A DNA stretch of 64,000 bases from Komagataella phaffii GS115 (GCF_000027005.1 NC_012966.1:186001-250000), one strand, 5' to 3'. Counted from the stretch's first letter, positions 40,499-53,378 are shown. The notes: generated by a model from the letters alone, not told the origin. Numbers and translations are program-made.

Positions 40499-41300
40499 AA
40501 GGTCTCAGCTGTTACACCGAACCGCGTCTAGCCGGAGAATGGCTCGGAATAGCAGTCATTCCCTGTCAAATTTGAACATATCCAAGATTGTATCAGAGGA
40601 CATCAAGAAACAGCAAGAGTCCCTCAGGATTATGGGACTGGCGATTCTGAGTTCTAGACAACATTTGGCACTTTCCTTTTGCAAAGACATTCCTTTGATT
40701 ATCATTGCCATTGATTTATATGGCTGTTTGAAAAACTGTTGGACTCCACGGACCCACCAGCACAGCATCACGTCTGCCAAGTCCTCAGAGTATGTTCTCG
40801 GAGGCATCTGGTGTCTTGTATCGGGCTATTTGACATATTCGATACTGGATGGGCTGATGGTACGCTGGATTGTGACTTATTCCAGCTGGGGCGCAATAGT
40901 CCGGATGTTGTCCATGTCATTATTGATTGTTATTGTCATTCAGTTACTATCGATTGTGTGCAACCCTGATGGACTATATTATTTGCCTGCTTGGGTACTG
41001 ATATCGTGCCTGCTCACAGTAATATACATTATACAAAGTTATGTGACCTCCAACTTAAGGATCAAAAGTCATCTGGAGGAGCCATATGCGGAGGGAGTAA
41101 TTTCCCTGCCCATTATTCCTAGACCAGATGATAAGGTCAAAAGAACAGTGGACATCTACAACATTGCCGTGTTTGCGGTTGTCCCCATTGGGATAGCCAG
41201 TTTTGTCACGATGGTGGGTCTAATAAGAATACTGCTAATCATGCGCTTTGATGTTGGTTCTGTGACTAACACGGTTTCTAATATTGCTATTCCCCAATAG
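40458..41300 (+). CDS. EOS1: Eos1, ER membrane protein linked to N-glycosylation
   Basis: Eos1 is a multi-pass ER protein whose loss in yeast affects N-glycosylation and oxidative and zinc stress tolerance. The 280-residue product has a polar N-terminal 60 residues, then about five hydrophobic segments. Family stretches are ILSSRQHLALSFCKDIPLII, the cysteine-containing GCLKNCWTPRT, and EYVLGGIWCLVSGYLTYSIL followed by DGLMVRWIVTYSSWGAIVRM. ATG 40458 is the first in frame, though ATG 40537 (MARNSS) is also possible because an upstream frame covers the first start. Placement just downstream of tropomyosin on the same strand matches the S. cerevisiae YNL079C-YNL080C order. Confidence 0.9.
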   Translation: MSFTPTEEPIPSYERSQLLHRTASSRRMARNSSHSLSNLNISKIVSEDIKKQQESLRIMGLAILSSRQHLALSFCKDIPLIIIAIDLYGCLKNCWTPRTHQHSITSAKSSEYVLGGIWCLVSGYLTYSILDGLMVRWIVTYSSWGAIVRMLSMSLLIVIVIQLLSIVCNPDGLYYLPAWVLISCLLTVIYIIQSYVTSNLRIKSHLEEPYAEGVISLPIIPRPDDKVKRTVDIYNIAVFAVVPIGIASFVTMVGLIRILLIMRFDVGSVTNTVSNIAIPQ

Positions 41301-41441
41301 GCACCGACACCCTCCTTTTCTTCTGGCCACTAATAACGCATTTGCCCAGACATTTTACTTCACCCATACTGTATAATTAGTCTTATTCTCATATTGCTCG
41401 AAAAAAAATTTCAGATATCTAACTTTCTCTTCTGTAACATA

Positions 41442-42101
41442 ATGAATAAATTCTCCTCTGATAGCAGCAGAACCACTGCTCAATCGACAATAAATAAGCT
41501 GTTAGTGAACCTCATACCCGGATCTCAGCTCAATGATGCAAAAGTGGCCAAAAAGGCAAAGAAAAGCTCCAGTGCTAAAATTATCAGTGATCAGATAGGT
41601 TCCAGAATGGAATTTAAAAGAAATGAAGAGAAAAGGAGGAAGTTTCTGAAGCAAAATAACCTTAAGAAGAGAAAGATGAAAAGGAAGAGCAAGGATTTAG
41701 AAGCCCAGCTAGAAAGAATCGCCAGGCTCTCAAATATCAAAGAGCTTCAGCAAATGTCTGAAGATTCCAACGATCCTCTGCTGGATCAAGTCATTGATAA
41801 AAAGATCACCGCATTGCTATCTTGGACCACAGACAACTCTGAGTTGGGAACTGAGATAGAAAAATTAAAGAAAGACATTTTGAACACCGATAATGAGGAG
41901 GTTAGAAGAAGGAAGAGCTACCGTGATGAGGAAAGAGAAGAGGCAGAATTTAGATCAGAGGTTGAGAAGGGCTCCATCGCCTATCCAGGTTTGACTCCTG
42001 GTTTGGCTCCAGTCGGATTGAGCGATGATGAGGATGATGAGGAGGAGGATGAGTCTGATGGATTTGATAAAGAGGAAGAGGAAGATCAATTTTCAGAATA
42101 A
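41442..42101 (+). CDS. RRT14: Rrt14-like nucleolar protein
   Basis: This is a 219-residue, very charged protein. An N-terminal segment (STINKLLVNLIPGSQ), a long K/R-rich coiled stretch (about residues 40-95), a possible helical domain (LDQVIDKKITALLSWTTD) and a C-terminal SIAYPGLTPGLAPVGLSDDED with an acidic tail are seen. The YPGLTPGLAPVGLSD motif before an acidic end is what I recall of yeast Rrt14, a nucleolar protein implicated in rDNA transcription and ribosome biogenesis. The frame is open 16 codons further upstream, but without ATG, so 41442 is the start. It converges on MET18 with a 52-bp gap. Confidence 0.78.
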   Translation: MNKFSSDSSRTTAQSTINKLLVNLIPGSQLNDAKVAKKAKKSSSAKIISDQIGSRMEFKRNEEKRRKFLKQNNLKKRKMKRKSKDLEAQLERIARLSNIKELQQMSEDSNDPLLDQVIDKKITALLSWTTDNSELGTEIEKLKKDILNTDNEEVRRRKSYRDEEREEAEFRSEVEKGSIAYPGLTPGLAPVGLSDDEDDEEEDESDGFDKEEEEDQFSE

Positions 42102-42153
42102 GTCACTACAAACAGCGTAAATTTTTAATATTGTATAATAATAGTTTCTATTC

Positions 42154-45100
42154 TTAGCTCTGTTCCAATTCATAATAGATCTGCCTTACATCTGCGGCTA
42201 ATTTCCTAACTTTTCTCTTTTTGTGACTCAAGACTGCAACTGTTTGGTTGATGATAGTGGTTCGGAAAGGTTGTAATTGACTGAGAGGAATCTTACTAAT
42301 ACCAATCTCCTTCAAGCATAGTAACGCATTGATTTGGCCGTTCAGGTCACTGTTGTCCTTGGTGATAGCCAACAATCTTGAAATAATTGAATGTAGATGA
42401 GGCTTTATAAGCATACAGTTGGATTCAATAGTTAGATTTAATATCTCCAGGCCTGAATTTCTGGATTTAGCATTGTCACTTTGAATAATTTGAAGAATCA
42501 GTGGTAAGATATTCTCCAGGTGAGATAGAATGATTTCTCTTTGATGAACATGGTTCAAGATCAACGATAATAAAAGTAGATATGTTTCTTTTGATGCCTG
42601 CTCACAATTCCTATAACCTTCAATGATTTTCGGAAGCATGATGTTGTAGAACTTTTGTTTGTACAGTAAACGAACATTGAGATTTATGATTTTTTTGTCA
42701 CGTTTATTCACTTCCAATTCACTGACTTCTGCGATTAGAACCTCCAACAACTTCGGCGAAACCGATGCAACTGATGGGATTTCAAGGAGTGAAAAGAAGT
42801 ATTCTTGATACTTCATTGCCAATGGACTGTTTGATAGAACTAAGGACTTTGTAATCCATGCCATAACTTCCAATGTTCCCAAACTATCAGAAGATTGAAG
42901 GTCTATCGTTTCCGATAACTCATTCAAAATTTTCTCCAAATCCGAATCGGAAATGTATTTGTTAGCCAAAAGGCAGATAAGCTCAAGGAAACCCATTCTC
43001 TCGAAAAGCGATTCGAAGTGTTTCGAATCTCTTGTGATCTCAACTAATGAACTTAACACATCCAAAGGCTCAATCTTGAGAGGACAGTCCTTAGATACTG
43101 CACTTAAAAATTTGTTGAATAAACTCACCAATGTAGGGGGCTTAGAAACTAGGGAAATTTCTAATCCTAAACTTGTTGAAAACAGGGGAGAATCCGATCC
43201 TAGCAAAAATGTATCAACTGCATCATCAAGGATTTTCTGATGATGTATCAGTTCAAGTTTACAAATAATTAGTCTGATTATCTTCCCACATTGATCTAAT
43301 ATCCTTTCATTTAAATAAACAGGAGACTCTTTGGAGAGCCGGTAGTTGACTATAGTCAAAGAAGTTATCTGAGGAATGACTCGGTCTGCGTAGTCTTTTG
43401 ACAGCAGCTCTGGATAATTGGAAAGTAATAAGTAAATGGAGTTCAACAAAAAATAATAGTAATCCATGGTAACAACCCTCCCATTCAACAGTCTTTCATA
43501 TACGCTCAATAGTCTCACGATTATCGAGTCCAATAATAGTTTGCTATGGGAAATGTTCACTACAACGTTCAAGACGTTTCGAACTAGTTCCAAATCAATC
43601 TCAGAAGATGATTCGTTTGGAAGTTTAGATAATAATAATGGAAGAGTTGTCTCTAAAACAACATTCGGCATTGTAGCAGAGATATTTGTAAATGCATTCA
43701 GAGTCTCTTGGAAAATTGGATCCTTCTCATTTTTCATAGTTGAAAGAAGTAGCTCCGACAAATTAGAAATAACTGACGCAACTTCCTGTGTATCCAAAAT
43801 GAATGACAAATTAACTAGTGAACGGATGCAGATGCATTTCAGTGTTGTTTCCACGTTAGATGAAGACATTAAACCTTTTGATAATACTACCAAGATGTCA
43901 TCCTTGTACTGGGAAAGCTTTGACTCTGGGTAATCTGGATTAATAAAAAAGTTTAAGGCTGTGGCCAAATTCTTTTCGTCTACAACGGTAGACGGCTCAT
44001 CCGTTAGCAAAACAGGTAGCACTTCGCCAACAATGTGGTTATACACGGAAAGTTTAGACGTAGCCATGACTGAGAGGAGTAAAACTGTTTGTTTGAAGTA
44101 TTTGTGAGAAATGTGGAGATATTCCTTAAGCTCTTCCAGCATGATCTGAAGGTTTTTGATGATTTGCTCATCTGTGAATTTTTTAGGGAGATTTTTGAAT
44201 AGGGCAATGACTTCTTTGAACACCAAGTCATCTTCAGTGCTCAATTTCTCTATATCGGCCAACTCAACAATATTTGCTAAATCATTGTACAAAACCTCAA
44301 ACTTGAGGGCATTGTACAAAGTAAGCCAGTACTCTTGAATGGTGTCATTGTCGTACGTATCCAGACACAGATTCAAAGTTTGAAGAACATCCAACTTCAC
44401 TGCTGGAGACGTTGAGGTTAATTTCTCCAAGATATTGGGAAACAAATCCTTTGCAAACAACGGTGTGGCTGCAAAGACCTGTCTGAGGCCTGTTTTCAAG
44501 TCATGACTGGCGATGCTATAGGGACTATTTGGAGGGGGTTTAAATGAGACTGGGAAGTAACAAAATGCATTATCAAACAAATCCTCGGCGAAATTTTCCA
44601 CCTGTAATGTTGAGGATATCTGCTTGTTCAAACTGAAAGAGATTAGTAGGTTTCTAGGATCCTTTTCATTGGTAGAAATGTGAATGAACACCTTAACAAA
44701 AAGATCGTTGAGGTTGGCCAGGATGAAATCCAAATGCTTCTGATATATTGTTTCCAAAAGTAGAAAGGACTGGTATCTTGTAGCAGCCAAAAAGCTTGCC
44801 GGTTCATATTTCTCTTGCACTGAAGTTAGCACGGATTCTAACAGAGCAGGATTGAAATTCTTCAAAGATGTCAAAGCCCTAAGACCAACCAATGTGTTAC
44901 TCATCACATCATTGTCGTCCAATTTCCCAATATAAAACTTAGCAATAACCTCTATATCAGCCCGGTTCAGTCGCTCAATCTTGGCCAAGGTATTGCTCAA
45001 ACATCCAACAGCCGTACTTCTTATATGGGGTGTTTCGTCAGTGAGATGTGATCCAAGGGTTTTTATTAATTGCAAAAGACTTATTCGCTTTTCTATGACG

Positions 45101-45180
45101 GCCTTTGCAATTTCTTCGCAAGGTGGATCATTTTCTGAGGCCATAAACTGGCTTACCCATTGGCTTAGCTGAAGGTCCAT
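42154..45180 (-). CDS. MET18: Met18/Mms19, cytosolic Fe-S protein targeting factor
   Basis: Met18 (MMS19) is the HEAT-repeat adaptor of the CIA targeting complex that delivers Fe-S clusters to DNA polymerases, Rad3/XPD and other apoproteins. The 1008-residue length matches (yeast 1032). The N-terminal MMS19_N region has HLTDETPHIRSTAVGCLSNTL and the diagnostic NFAEDLFDNAFCYFPVSFKP followed by PPNSPYSI. The rest is helical repeats with leucine-rich amphipathic helices. The C-terminus (about 870-1000) keeps the conserved SLILNHV and LLCLKEIGISKIPLSQLQPF stretches that bind client proteins. ATG 45180 is the first in frame. It shares a 212-bp divergent promoter with TAO3. Confidence 0.94.
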   Translation of the reverse strand: MDLQLSQWVSQFMASENDPPCEEIAKAVIEKRISLLQLIKTLGSHLTDETPHIRSTAVGCLSNTLAKIERLNRADIEVIAKFYIGKLDDNDVMSNTLVGLRALTSLKNFNPALLESVLTSVQEKYEPASFLAATRYQSFLLLETIYQKHLDFILANLNDLFVKVFIHISTNEKDPRNLLISFSLNKQISSTLQVENFAEDLFDNAFCYFPVSFKPPPNSPYSIASHDLKTGLRQVFAATPLFAKDLFPNILEKLTSTSPAVKLDVLQTLNLCLDTYDNDTIQEYWLTLYNALKFEVLYNDLANIVELADIEKLSTEDDLVFKEVIALFKNLPKKFTDEQIIKNLQIMLEELKEYLHISHKYFKQTVLLLSVMATSKLSVYNHIVGEVLPVLLTDEPSTVVDEKNLATALNFFINPDYPESKLSQYKDDILVVLSKGLMSSSNVETTLKCICIRSLVNLSFILDTQEVASVISNLSELLLSTMKNEKDPIFQETLNAFTNISATMPNVVLETTLPLLLSKLPNESSSEIDLELVRNVLNVVVNISHSKLLLDSIIVRLLSVYERLLNGRVVTMDYYYFLLNSIYLLLSNYPELLSKDYADRVIPQITSLTIVNYRLSKESPVYLNERILDQCGKIIRLIICKLELIHHQKILDDAVDTFLLGSDSPLFSTSLGLEISLVSKPPTLVSLFNKFLSAVSKDCPLKIEPLDVLSSLVEITRDSKHFESLFERMGFLELICLLANKYISDSDLEKILNELSETIDLQSSDSLGTLEVMAWITKSLVLSNSPLAMKYQEYFFSLLEIPSVASVSPKLLEVLIAEVSELEVNKRDKKIINLNVRLLYKQKFYNIMLPKIIEGYRNCEQASKETYLLLLSLILNHVHQREIILSHLENILPLILQIIQSDNAKSRNSGLEILNLTIESNCMLIKPHLHSIISRLLAITKDNSDLNGQINALLCLKEIGISKIPLSQLQPFRTTIINQTVAVLSHKKRKVRKLAADVRQIYYELEQS

Positions 45181-45392
45181 TTATCTCGAGTAGTTGTAGT
45201 TACGCTATCAGCAGGTTACCTCTGATCTTTAGTCCCCCAAAAAGTAAGTTGAATGGCGTCGCGAACTATTGTCAGTCAGGTGACCTTCAATAGGCATAAT
45301 GGATTTCATCGTTTGGAGAGAGGATCGTATTCAACTATCATTGTTTGGAGGAAGGAACTGTTACAGAGTACCTATTTAGGCCTACCTAAACC

Positions 45393-48300
45393 ATGAATGA
45401 TCCAGGAATGAATAGTTATTCCTTTCCGCCTCAAAATAATGATGACAATAGTGAAGTTCTACCTGATTCTCCAGGTGAAACCAACAATGTTTACCAGAAT
45501 CAATCAATAGATTTATCTTTGGAAGACCAAAGGGAACAGAGTGGGTTCTCTGATAATCACGGTGATGTGTTACCTATTTTGAGTAATATCAATGATTCTT
45601 ATGAGAATTTCTCTTCAAACGTTTTAAATAAAGAAATCAGGCAATCTGCTCAACTTCCAACCTTGCCTCCAGACATTCTTGCCTCTAAAGAATCAGTGAA
45701 CATTTCGAAATTACCTCAATTGTCCCCAAACGGCGTCGAAACTGGCAGTCATGGGTTAGGATTGAATCAGGTTACTCTCGATGATCCATCAACTAAACAT
45801 ACTGCAAACATCAGTCTGGAACATCAACAACAGACTAAGGATAACTATATTTATGAATCACAGAATACTTTGGACCTTAGAAGGAACCTGGCAACGGAAT
45901 TTAAAACTCCAGCTGATTATGCTTTGCATATACTATTCACACAGTTTGTCAGATATGCGGAAAGAAAACTTCATTTATGTCTAGACCAATTTGCTTTAGA
46001 CGATGAATTGGGAGTGGTCAATTTTCTTTCTGAAGCTGATCCCACTTTTGACAAAATAATTGACTCCCTTGGTAACATAGCAAAGAAAAACCCTAAACCG
46101 ATTATTGATTCAGTGATGTTCTGGAGAAAGAGCAAGGCCGAAGTAGCGCTAATTGCCTCTCAAGAGGTGGATAGAAATATTGAATTGTTCAAGAAAGAGC
46201 GTTCCCATTTGAACAAATTAAAGGAGGAAAATCAAGACACGACTGTTGCTTCCGTCAGGCTTTCTGATTTGGAGATTTTGGTAAATGATTCCAAAGAGAC
46301 GGCTCTTCAGGCTGATAGAAAATCTTTGGTAAGCACATTTCTTGTCTGTCGAGTCCTAATAGATGTTGTCAAGAAGACTCCAACAAAATCATTTACTGGA
46401 GATTTAGAAGAGAAGCTTGAAGATACCTGCTATTCACAACTTAAGTCAGCTGATCCTTTACTTTTGAGAACGAGTATAATTCGTACATCCAATTGGAACC
46501 TTTTTGCTGAGCTAATAAGTTGTCTTTCGGCAAAGCGCTTTATCAGCGTCAGCGACAGATTTATTGCAGATTTGGAAAAATATCCAACAGGCTATGTAGC
46601 ATCGTCTGAGAAAAATTTATCAGAAGTTCAACTTAGTTTCATTATTCACGGGTCGAGATACCTTAAGCTGAAGACAATTCCATTGGAGTCGTTTGAGGAT
46701 AGTGCAGACTTTATGAAAAGTTTTGGAAAATTCTTTTCAATGTGTCAAAATCCGAATTTACTCATTGTCTACTGTCAAGTTCTGAGCCATCTTCTTTACT
46801 CGGTAAGTGATGTTATCACCGCTGAAGTGAATCACCCCACTTGGGTTGAAGCCATCAATTTGATTTTTCAAAAGGCTCAGACGCTAAACAGTGCTGCTTC
46901 TTCTATTCCTTGGATTCATGTCATACAACTAACCACAGCTGCTTTATGTTCTTCAACAGAAGCAATCTTCAAGGATCATTGGGTTTCTTTAATTGACGAT
47001 CTCGCCGCAAATCTCAACTCAAAGACCCCTATTCGAAACAAAGTCGTCATTATGAGATGTATTTGCAGACTATGTTGGGTATATCTTTACAGAAACACAG
47101 AATCGTTTAACTTAACGGTTAAGAAAATTCGATACGTCCATCTGTTACTTCAACCAAATGGCCAGACAACAGCGAACTCATCCAAGAAGAATGTTCATTG
47201 GCTAGTTTCCGACGATGAGCTTGTTGCCTCTGTGATTTACTTTTTTAGATTGTCATCTTTCAAGCTTTTGGATTCTGAAATGGAAAATAATCTGCTTCCT
47301 GTGATGCACTCTAATTTTTTTGGTAACTCAATCGGTTCACCGATGCTATTGACCACTACCATTAGGTGTTACGTACATGTGCTTAAGGATTCTGGTTCTA
47401 CGGAGAGACCCCCTTTTCCAACTGACGAGGTTATAAACACTTTTGAATCTGAGTTGGATCAAACGCCTGCAGGACGGATTCCGTTCAAAGAAAACACATC
47501 TGCATACATTAACCATGAAGAGTTCTCCCATATCATAGGTGAATTGATCTTACACCTTGATCAGGTGTATGGAGCAAGTTCTCAAAAAGCCGCCTCGTCA
47601 GATAAGCTGTCGCATAAGTCTAGCGCTTCATTTTCCTCTTTGTCATCTGCTTCGTCGTTCAAGAACGCATTTACGTTCATGAAGTCAAATACCGATTCCC
47701 AGAAGAAGGACAAAGAACAATACTCATTACTGTTTGCATCGGTTATTGAAGTAATTCCGTGGTGCTTTTTCAACAAGGTAATAAGCTTCAGAAAGCTCGT
47801 CGAATTATTGGTACGAAATGCTTCTCATCCTGATGTCCTGATTGCAAGTGAGGCAATATCCGGTCTTAAAGTGTTCATGGTAAGCGGAAAGCAAAGTATT
47901 TTATTGAACACCTTTACAAATTATGCTTTCAAGCTTGAAGATAAAAACAATCACAACTCTCTGAACCACCAGTACCTTAACTCGAATGAGTACCTTCATT
48001 ATCTTAACATTTACCATGAACTTCTAGAAAGCTGGCTCGACTCTCTCAAGAAGAGAAATGAAAAGAAATCAGCAAGGGTGGAACCCCTGCAGTCAGGGGA
48101 TGCCTTACATTTACCAACCGAGATTATGCCGTTAGATATGGCTGACACAAGTGTAAGCAAAGAACAAGAGGTTATTGAACAACTGGAATTGAAGAGCATT
48201 GCAGCTATTATTGATGAGTTCGAAGGGAACGCAATGTTTTTTCTTTGTAGCCATAGTATTGATGTGAGAACGTTGGGAGTCAAACTGCTTAAATTGGTTG

Positions 48301-51300
48301 TTGAATTTGACAATTTTTTCAACGAAGCACCACAAGCGGGATCAAATGATAATGAAGGAAATGGCCATATCAGAGCAACTTCTAAATTTGCTGCAGAATT
48401 TGGAACAAGAGTTATTCAGGTTTTAGAAACGATTGACTTTTTCGAATTGATGACAGGCAACCTGAAACGTAATGAACTGAGTTACCCAGAAAAGTCCAGA
48501 CTCAGCAAACTCCAATTAAAATCAAGAAAGGATACTTTAATTAAACTTGCAGAAAGTAATTATGGTGTTGATTCGGCCCTCTGGTTTAGGGTCTTCCCAT
48601 CTATTCTTTCAATTTTTGTTGAGCGCTGCCCTATCCCCATTGCAATTTGTAGGACTTACAGCTGCGTTCGGATGGTCCAACTATATGATCAACTGTTAGA
48701 CACTATCAATAATGATAAGGATATGGGCCAGAGTTACTCCATTATCAAGGAGTACAAAATTTATCTTATGATTGCATGTGCTTCTTTAACTTCAACGAGT
48801 GAACAGAGAATGCATATACCTCGCCTTTTGGGAAGCAATACAAGTGAGAACCATTTGGCAATGACGAAATCACATTCTAGAAAGAAGTCTCAACAAATGT
48901 TTACTCTGCAACATAGAACGATTACTAGCGTAAAATCCATCTTCAAAATGGTTATTCCTCTCCTAGGTACAAATTCAGTGGCACTGAAGGACACTGTAGT
49001 GTCCGGTTTGAGTTGTCTTAATGTCAATATTTTCACGTCTTTTTTAGAAAGCATTAAACCATATTTTCAGACTTTCGCCGACGATACTGTAACAAGTTCA
49101 ATTACCACAGGGCCAGAAAATCTGATTCGAATTGAGCTAAGTCAGATTTTATACAAATTAACTGGTTCTTACCTGAAACCTGAGTTCATCAACTATGTTT
49201 ATGCCGATCAAACTATTTTATCACAACTGTTAACATATATCAAAGAACTAAAATCTTTTCTTTCTGAAAATACTATTCAACAAAGTTTAGAATTTCAACC
49301 ACTAAGAAGTTATTTCACAGGAATATTGGAGAATGTCTATCAGGGAATTCTACAAAGCGATGAGGACATAGATAAATGGCTACCTTTTGAAGCTCGAGTG
49401 GGGTGTTTTTCCTTTTTGGAAGAGTGGAGTAGCTATGGCCGATGTGTTCCCATTTCTACACGTAGATACGAAGTAATGCAAAAGAAAGCTGCCGCGTCTA
49501 AAGATGCCGTGTCCGAATGTGCCAATCTAGAAATGGAAAAAACGAAGCTACAAAGATTGGTGAATTCATGTATGGTATCTCTGTGCACGAGCCCCATTAC
49601 AGAATCTGTAAACGAAGATGGTTTATCTGTTGTCATGTCTTTTGATATAAACAGCTTGATGACATGGATCGAATCATTGTGCAGGTCAAAAGATAAACAA
49701 GCACATGCGCAGGGGAAAGAAGCATTACTCAACGTCTTAGTAATGAATGACAATCTTCAGTCAATAATCGATATGATAATCCGAAATTGCTATTGCTACC
49801 ATGAGAGCTCTGCATCGTCAGAAATATATTTCACCGTTCTCGTTCAGGCATTCATTCAGAAACCTAACTTTCCCATTAAACTATTTGAATGCATTTCCTT
49901 GGGACTTTTTGGTTCAGGTTCTGAGAACTTTAATATCAGGTCGCATGCCACTAAATTTTTAGTCGAAAGTGAGAAGAGGTTCTTCCATTCTTCCGTTAGT
50001 GAAAGGTTTACAGAGAGTATCAGAAGTAGGACCAGAGTTATCTACAAGAGGGCAATGTTTAACTTGGCCACATACTTTGCTTCTAGATACCAAGAAGAAC
50101 ATATGAAGGTAATCAGTGAGCTAACAATGATATTTCATTTAGTTGGGCCTGAGCAAAGGAGGGATGTCTTGGTATCCTTGATTCCATGGGTTCAAATTGT
50201 TAAACTTGAATTGGATCCGGAGAACCCAAATTATGCGTACTCTAATATGGTGATCCAGAACTTCTTTGAAATAACTATAAAATTTAGCGACAAGATACAA
50301 AATGAAGTTGAGGCCCTGTGGATTGCATTGGCAAATGGTAGTCATCCTCAAAATGCTCATGAAATTGCAAAATTCATAATGGACAATAGTATTGAAAGAA
50401 AAAATCCCATATTTGTTGGTATATCAAGACAGGTTTTCGTTTACTTATCGGCCTCTTCTGCCGGACCAGATCTTGTGAACCAACTAATCACAAACTTGGA
50501 GCCTAAATGTATGGTTCCTCAGCAACCAAAGACATTGTCCAATCCACCAATTGCACTTGATCTGCCATATGTTGCAAATATCTGGAAAGGGCTTCAGTTC
50601 AACTACAAAGTGGATGCGGTTTTCTCCCTAGGTCAATTATCGATGATATTTCTAGTTGACCTACTGGCAATCTCGCCAAGTATACTGAGAACCAAATTGG
50701 CTCTGCTTCTTCATGCTTCTTTCGTTCTGTTGGACCATTATCTTCGGGTTGTTCAGGATCAAGCATGTGTTTTGTTGATCCACTTACTTCATGAGCTAGC
50801 AATTGATAATGATAAGGCAAAAGAAATTTTCACATTTCTTAGACAGCCTGATTATTCTAAAAAGTTATGGGTGTACGATAATCTTCGAACCAATAGAAAT
50901 GGTACCAGAACTCCCAGAAATATGGATAAATTGATTAGAGAGGTTTTGCAGATATTCACACCAATTTTTCCTGGACTCCAAGAAGAATGGAGTAGAACAG
51001 CATTGAAGTGGGCTACTAGTTGTGCCGTACGTCACATAGCATGCCGATCCTTCCAAATATTCAGATCGCTACTTTATTTCTTGGACCAGAGGATGTTAAA
51101 GGAGATGCTTCATAGGTTATCAAATACTATTTCTGATGGAACTCCAGATATTCAAGGGTTTTCGATGCAGATATTGATGACTTTGAACGCTGTGACAGCT
51201 GAGTTGAGCTCTGAAACATTGATTGACTTCCCCCAATTGTTTTGGTCCAGTGTTGCGTGTTTGAGTACAATCCACGAACAAGAATTTATAGAGGTTCTTT

Positions 51301-53202
51301 CATCACTTTCTAAATTTATTTCGAAGATCGATTTGGACTCTGAAGATACTGTCAATTGTTTGATCTCCACGTTTCCTCCCAAATGGGAAGGAAAATTCGA
51401 AGGATTGCAGCCAATAATTATGGTGGGCTTGAGGTCAAGTAATGCATATGAACCGTCATTAAGATTACTGAACCGCTTGAATTTGTTGAAAGACAGCAAG
51501 ATTTTAGGCACAGGTGATCTTCGGTTGCTTTACGCCTTACTAGCTAACCTGCCCAGTTTCTTGCATGCTAGCACTGAAAATAATTTCCCTGAAGATGTGA
51601 TAAATGCTGGTAAAGTTATCTCTCAAATGGCTGATGCCAACGACAAACCCGCACTTTCAGCTATCATTGATTCATTATTAAAGGATAAGTTCAGAAGGAA
51701 AAACGACTTCCTGAGTCAATTTTGTTCGGTCCTAAGACAATATTTCTTACCATTGTACGAAGCTCAGATTCTCGTATTTTTGTTGGGATTGCTACCAAAT
51801 AAGATAGGCTGGATCAAGATAGAAGTAATGGATCTTTTGAAGTTTATTTTCCCAATTGTCAACTTGGAAAGCAGTCAGTTTACCGGAGTTGGAGCAGACC
51901 TTATAGCTCCTTTATTGAGGCTATTGTTGACAGATTATGCAGACCAAGCGCTGAGTGTTTTGGAAACTAATGTTCTGATCTCAGGATCCCAACTGGACCA
52001 AGATGTTCTACGCATGAGTTTGGGCAATGAGCATATCAAGAAAGAGTATGAAAAGACTGCTACTCTATTTGGAGTACCTGAACCAAGCGGTTGGGCCATT
52101 CCAATGCCTGCAATAACAGCCGCTACAACTCGAAATAATATACACGCAGTTTTTTCTACGTGTGTTGTCGCTTCCAACACTGAAGCTGAATTGGCTCACA
52201 ACAATGAAGAGATACAGTTTCACTCGGAAGAGTATCCTCCTTATCAACCAATTGCTCAACCAACAGAGGATGCATACTCGGTGGTTAATAACAATACTGG
52301 AGAATGGGGACTGAACAATATGCTTGAAACATTAAATAACTTGGATTCATTCTTTACCAATGACGAACCAAGAACTTTCTTCGATGGAGGTGACCACAAG
52401 TACAATAATTCGATAGACACCAAGGCTAGTGGAATGGAAACAATCACTCAAATGGAATCAGCACCTCAAGTTTATGATAAGAAAGCATCGATGATCTTGA
52501 ACAGAAGTCTTGCAAGGTCACCTTCGAATGCATCTTTTAAGAGTCCACTTATGGATGCCTTTAACCAACAATCAGGGCATACTTTCAGGAAGCACGATGA
52601 ACTGAACGCCGAGGGCACAAATAACGAGGAGAACAAATCTTCAGTATACCCAGCTAGCGAGATTCCCCTGAACATGGAAAAATCCTCATATCTGTTATTT
52701 AGGGGTAGTAGAGGTTCTGTAAGGAAACCGTTTGCTGGGGATAGTCGATTTGCAGGCCACACAGCCAGTGAAGCCACGAGGCGTCAGCAGGAAAAATAAA
52801 CCAGAGAGAAGGGAGCAGTTTGATAAGACTCCACCTTTGGGACCCACCAGCTCAGGATCTCAAATAAGTTCTGAGTTGCTTCAAAACGAACCAACATCTG
52901 GCAGGGTAAACCTTGAGGAAACACATTTTCGATTCGAAGGATTGCTGAGAACGAAACGGAAACAAAACAGGTTTAGTGTAAACTCAGGAAATGTCACGTC
53001 AAGCAATGATAATCTGCATACGCCTGTTCTCACTCGTAATTCATTCCCTGCCAGGTCACCTTCGTCTGGTAGTAGTGGAGGATTGAGTCCTGTATTCAAC
53101 CCTGCTACAGCTCCTTCAAATGGTCCAAGCGGACCCAGAGGAAGAGATGTGCGCTCCTCTGTTTTTGGCCGCAACCACAGGAAATCATCTCCAAAGTCAT
53201 AA
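45393..53202 (+). CDS. TAO3: Tao3/Pag1, Furry-family morphogenesis scaffold (one frame break)
   Basis: Tao3 is the large Furry-type scaffold of the RAM network (Cbk1-Mob2), which controls polarised growth and the Ace2 programme. The N-terminal 160 residues are disordered. The Furry domain begins ADYALHILFTQFVRYAERKL and continues with PTFDKIIDSLGNIAKKNPKP. Helical repeats fill most of the protein; conserved blocks include LPYVANIWKGLQFNYKVDAV and LKWATSCAVRHIACRSFQIF. The long frame stops at 52799, but another frame continues to 53202 with a 135-codon S/P/R-rich tail. Removing one A from the AAAAA at about 52793-52797 links EATRRQQE to NKPERREQFDKTPPLG. The restored product would be 2602 residues (yeast 2376). 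I am sure of the gene and less sure that the tail belongs to it. Confidence 0.92.
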
Positions 53203-53378
53203 TTACATATAAAACTACATCAGCAATATCAAGTAACGTTTTACGGGTCATTAGTAGGCAGGCGAATCTGACTTCCGCACATAGAGGAGTTAATGGAATC
53301 TTTAATCTCGCGAACACCCTCAGGACAGCTTCTTATCCACCAAGCATAAGCCCTCCCTCACTTTCCACTACAACAAAA

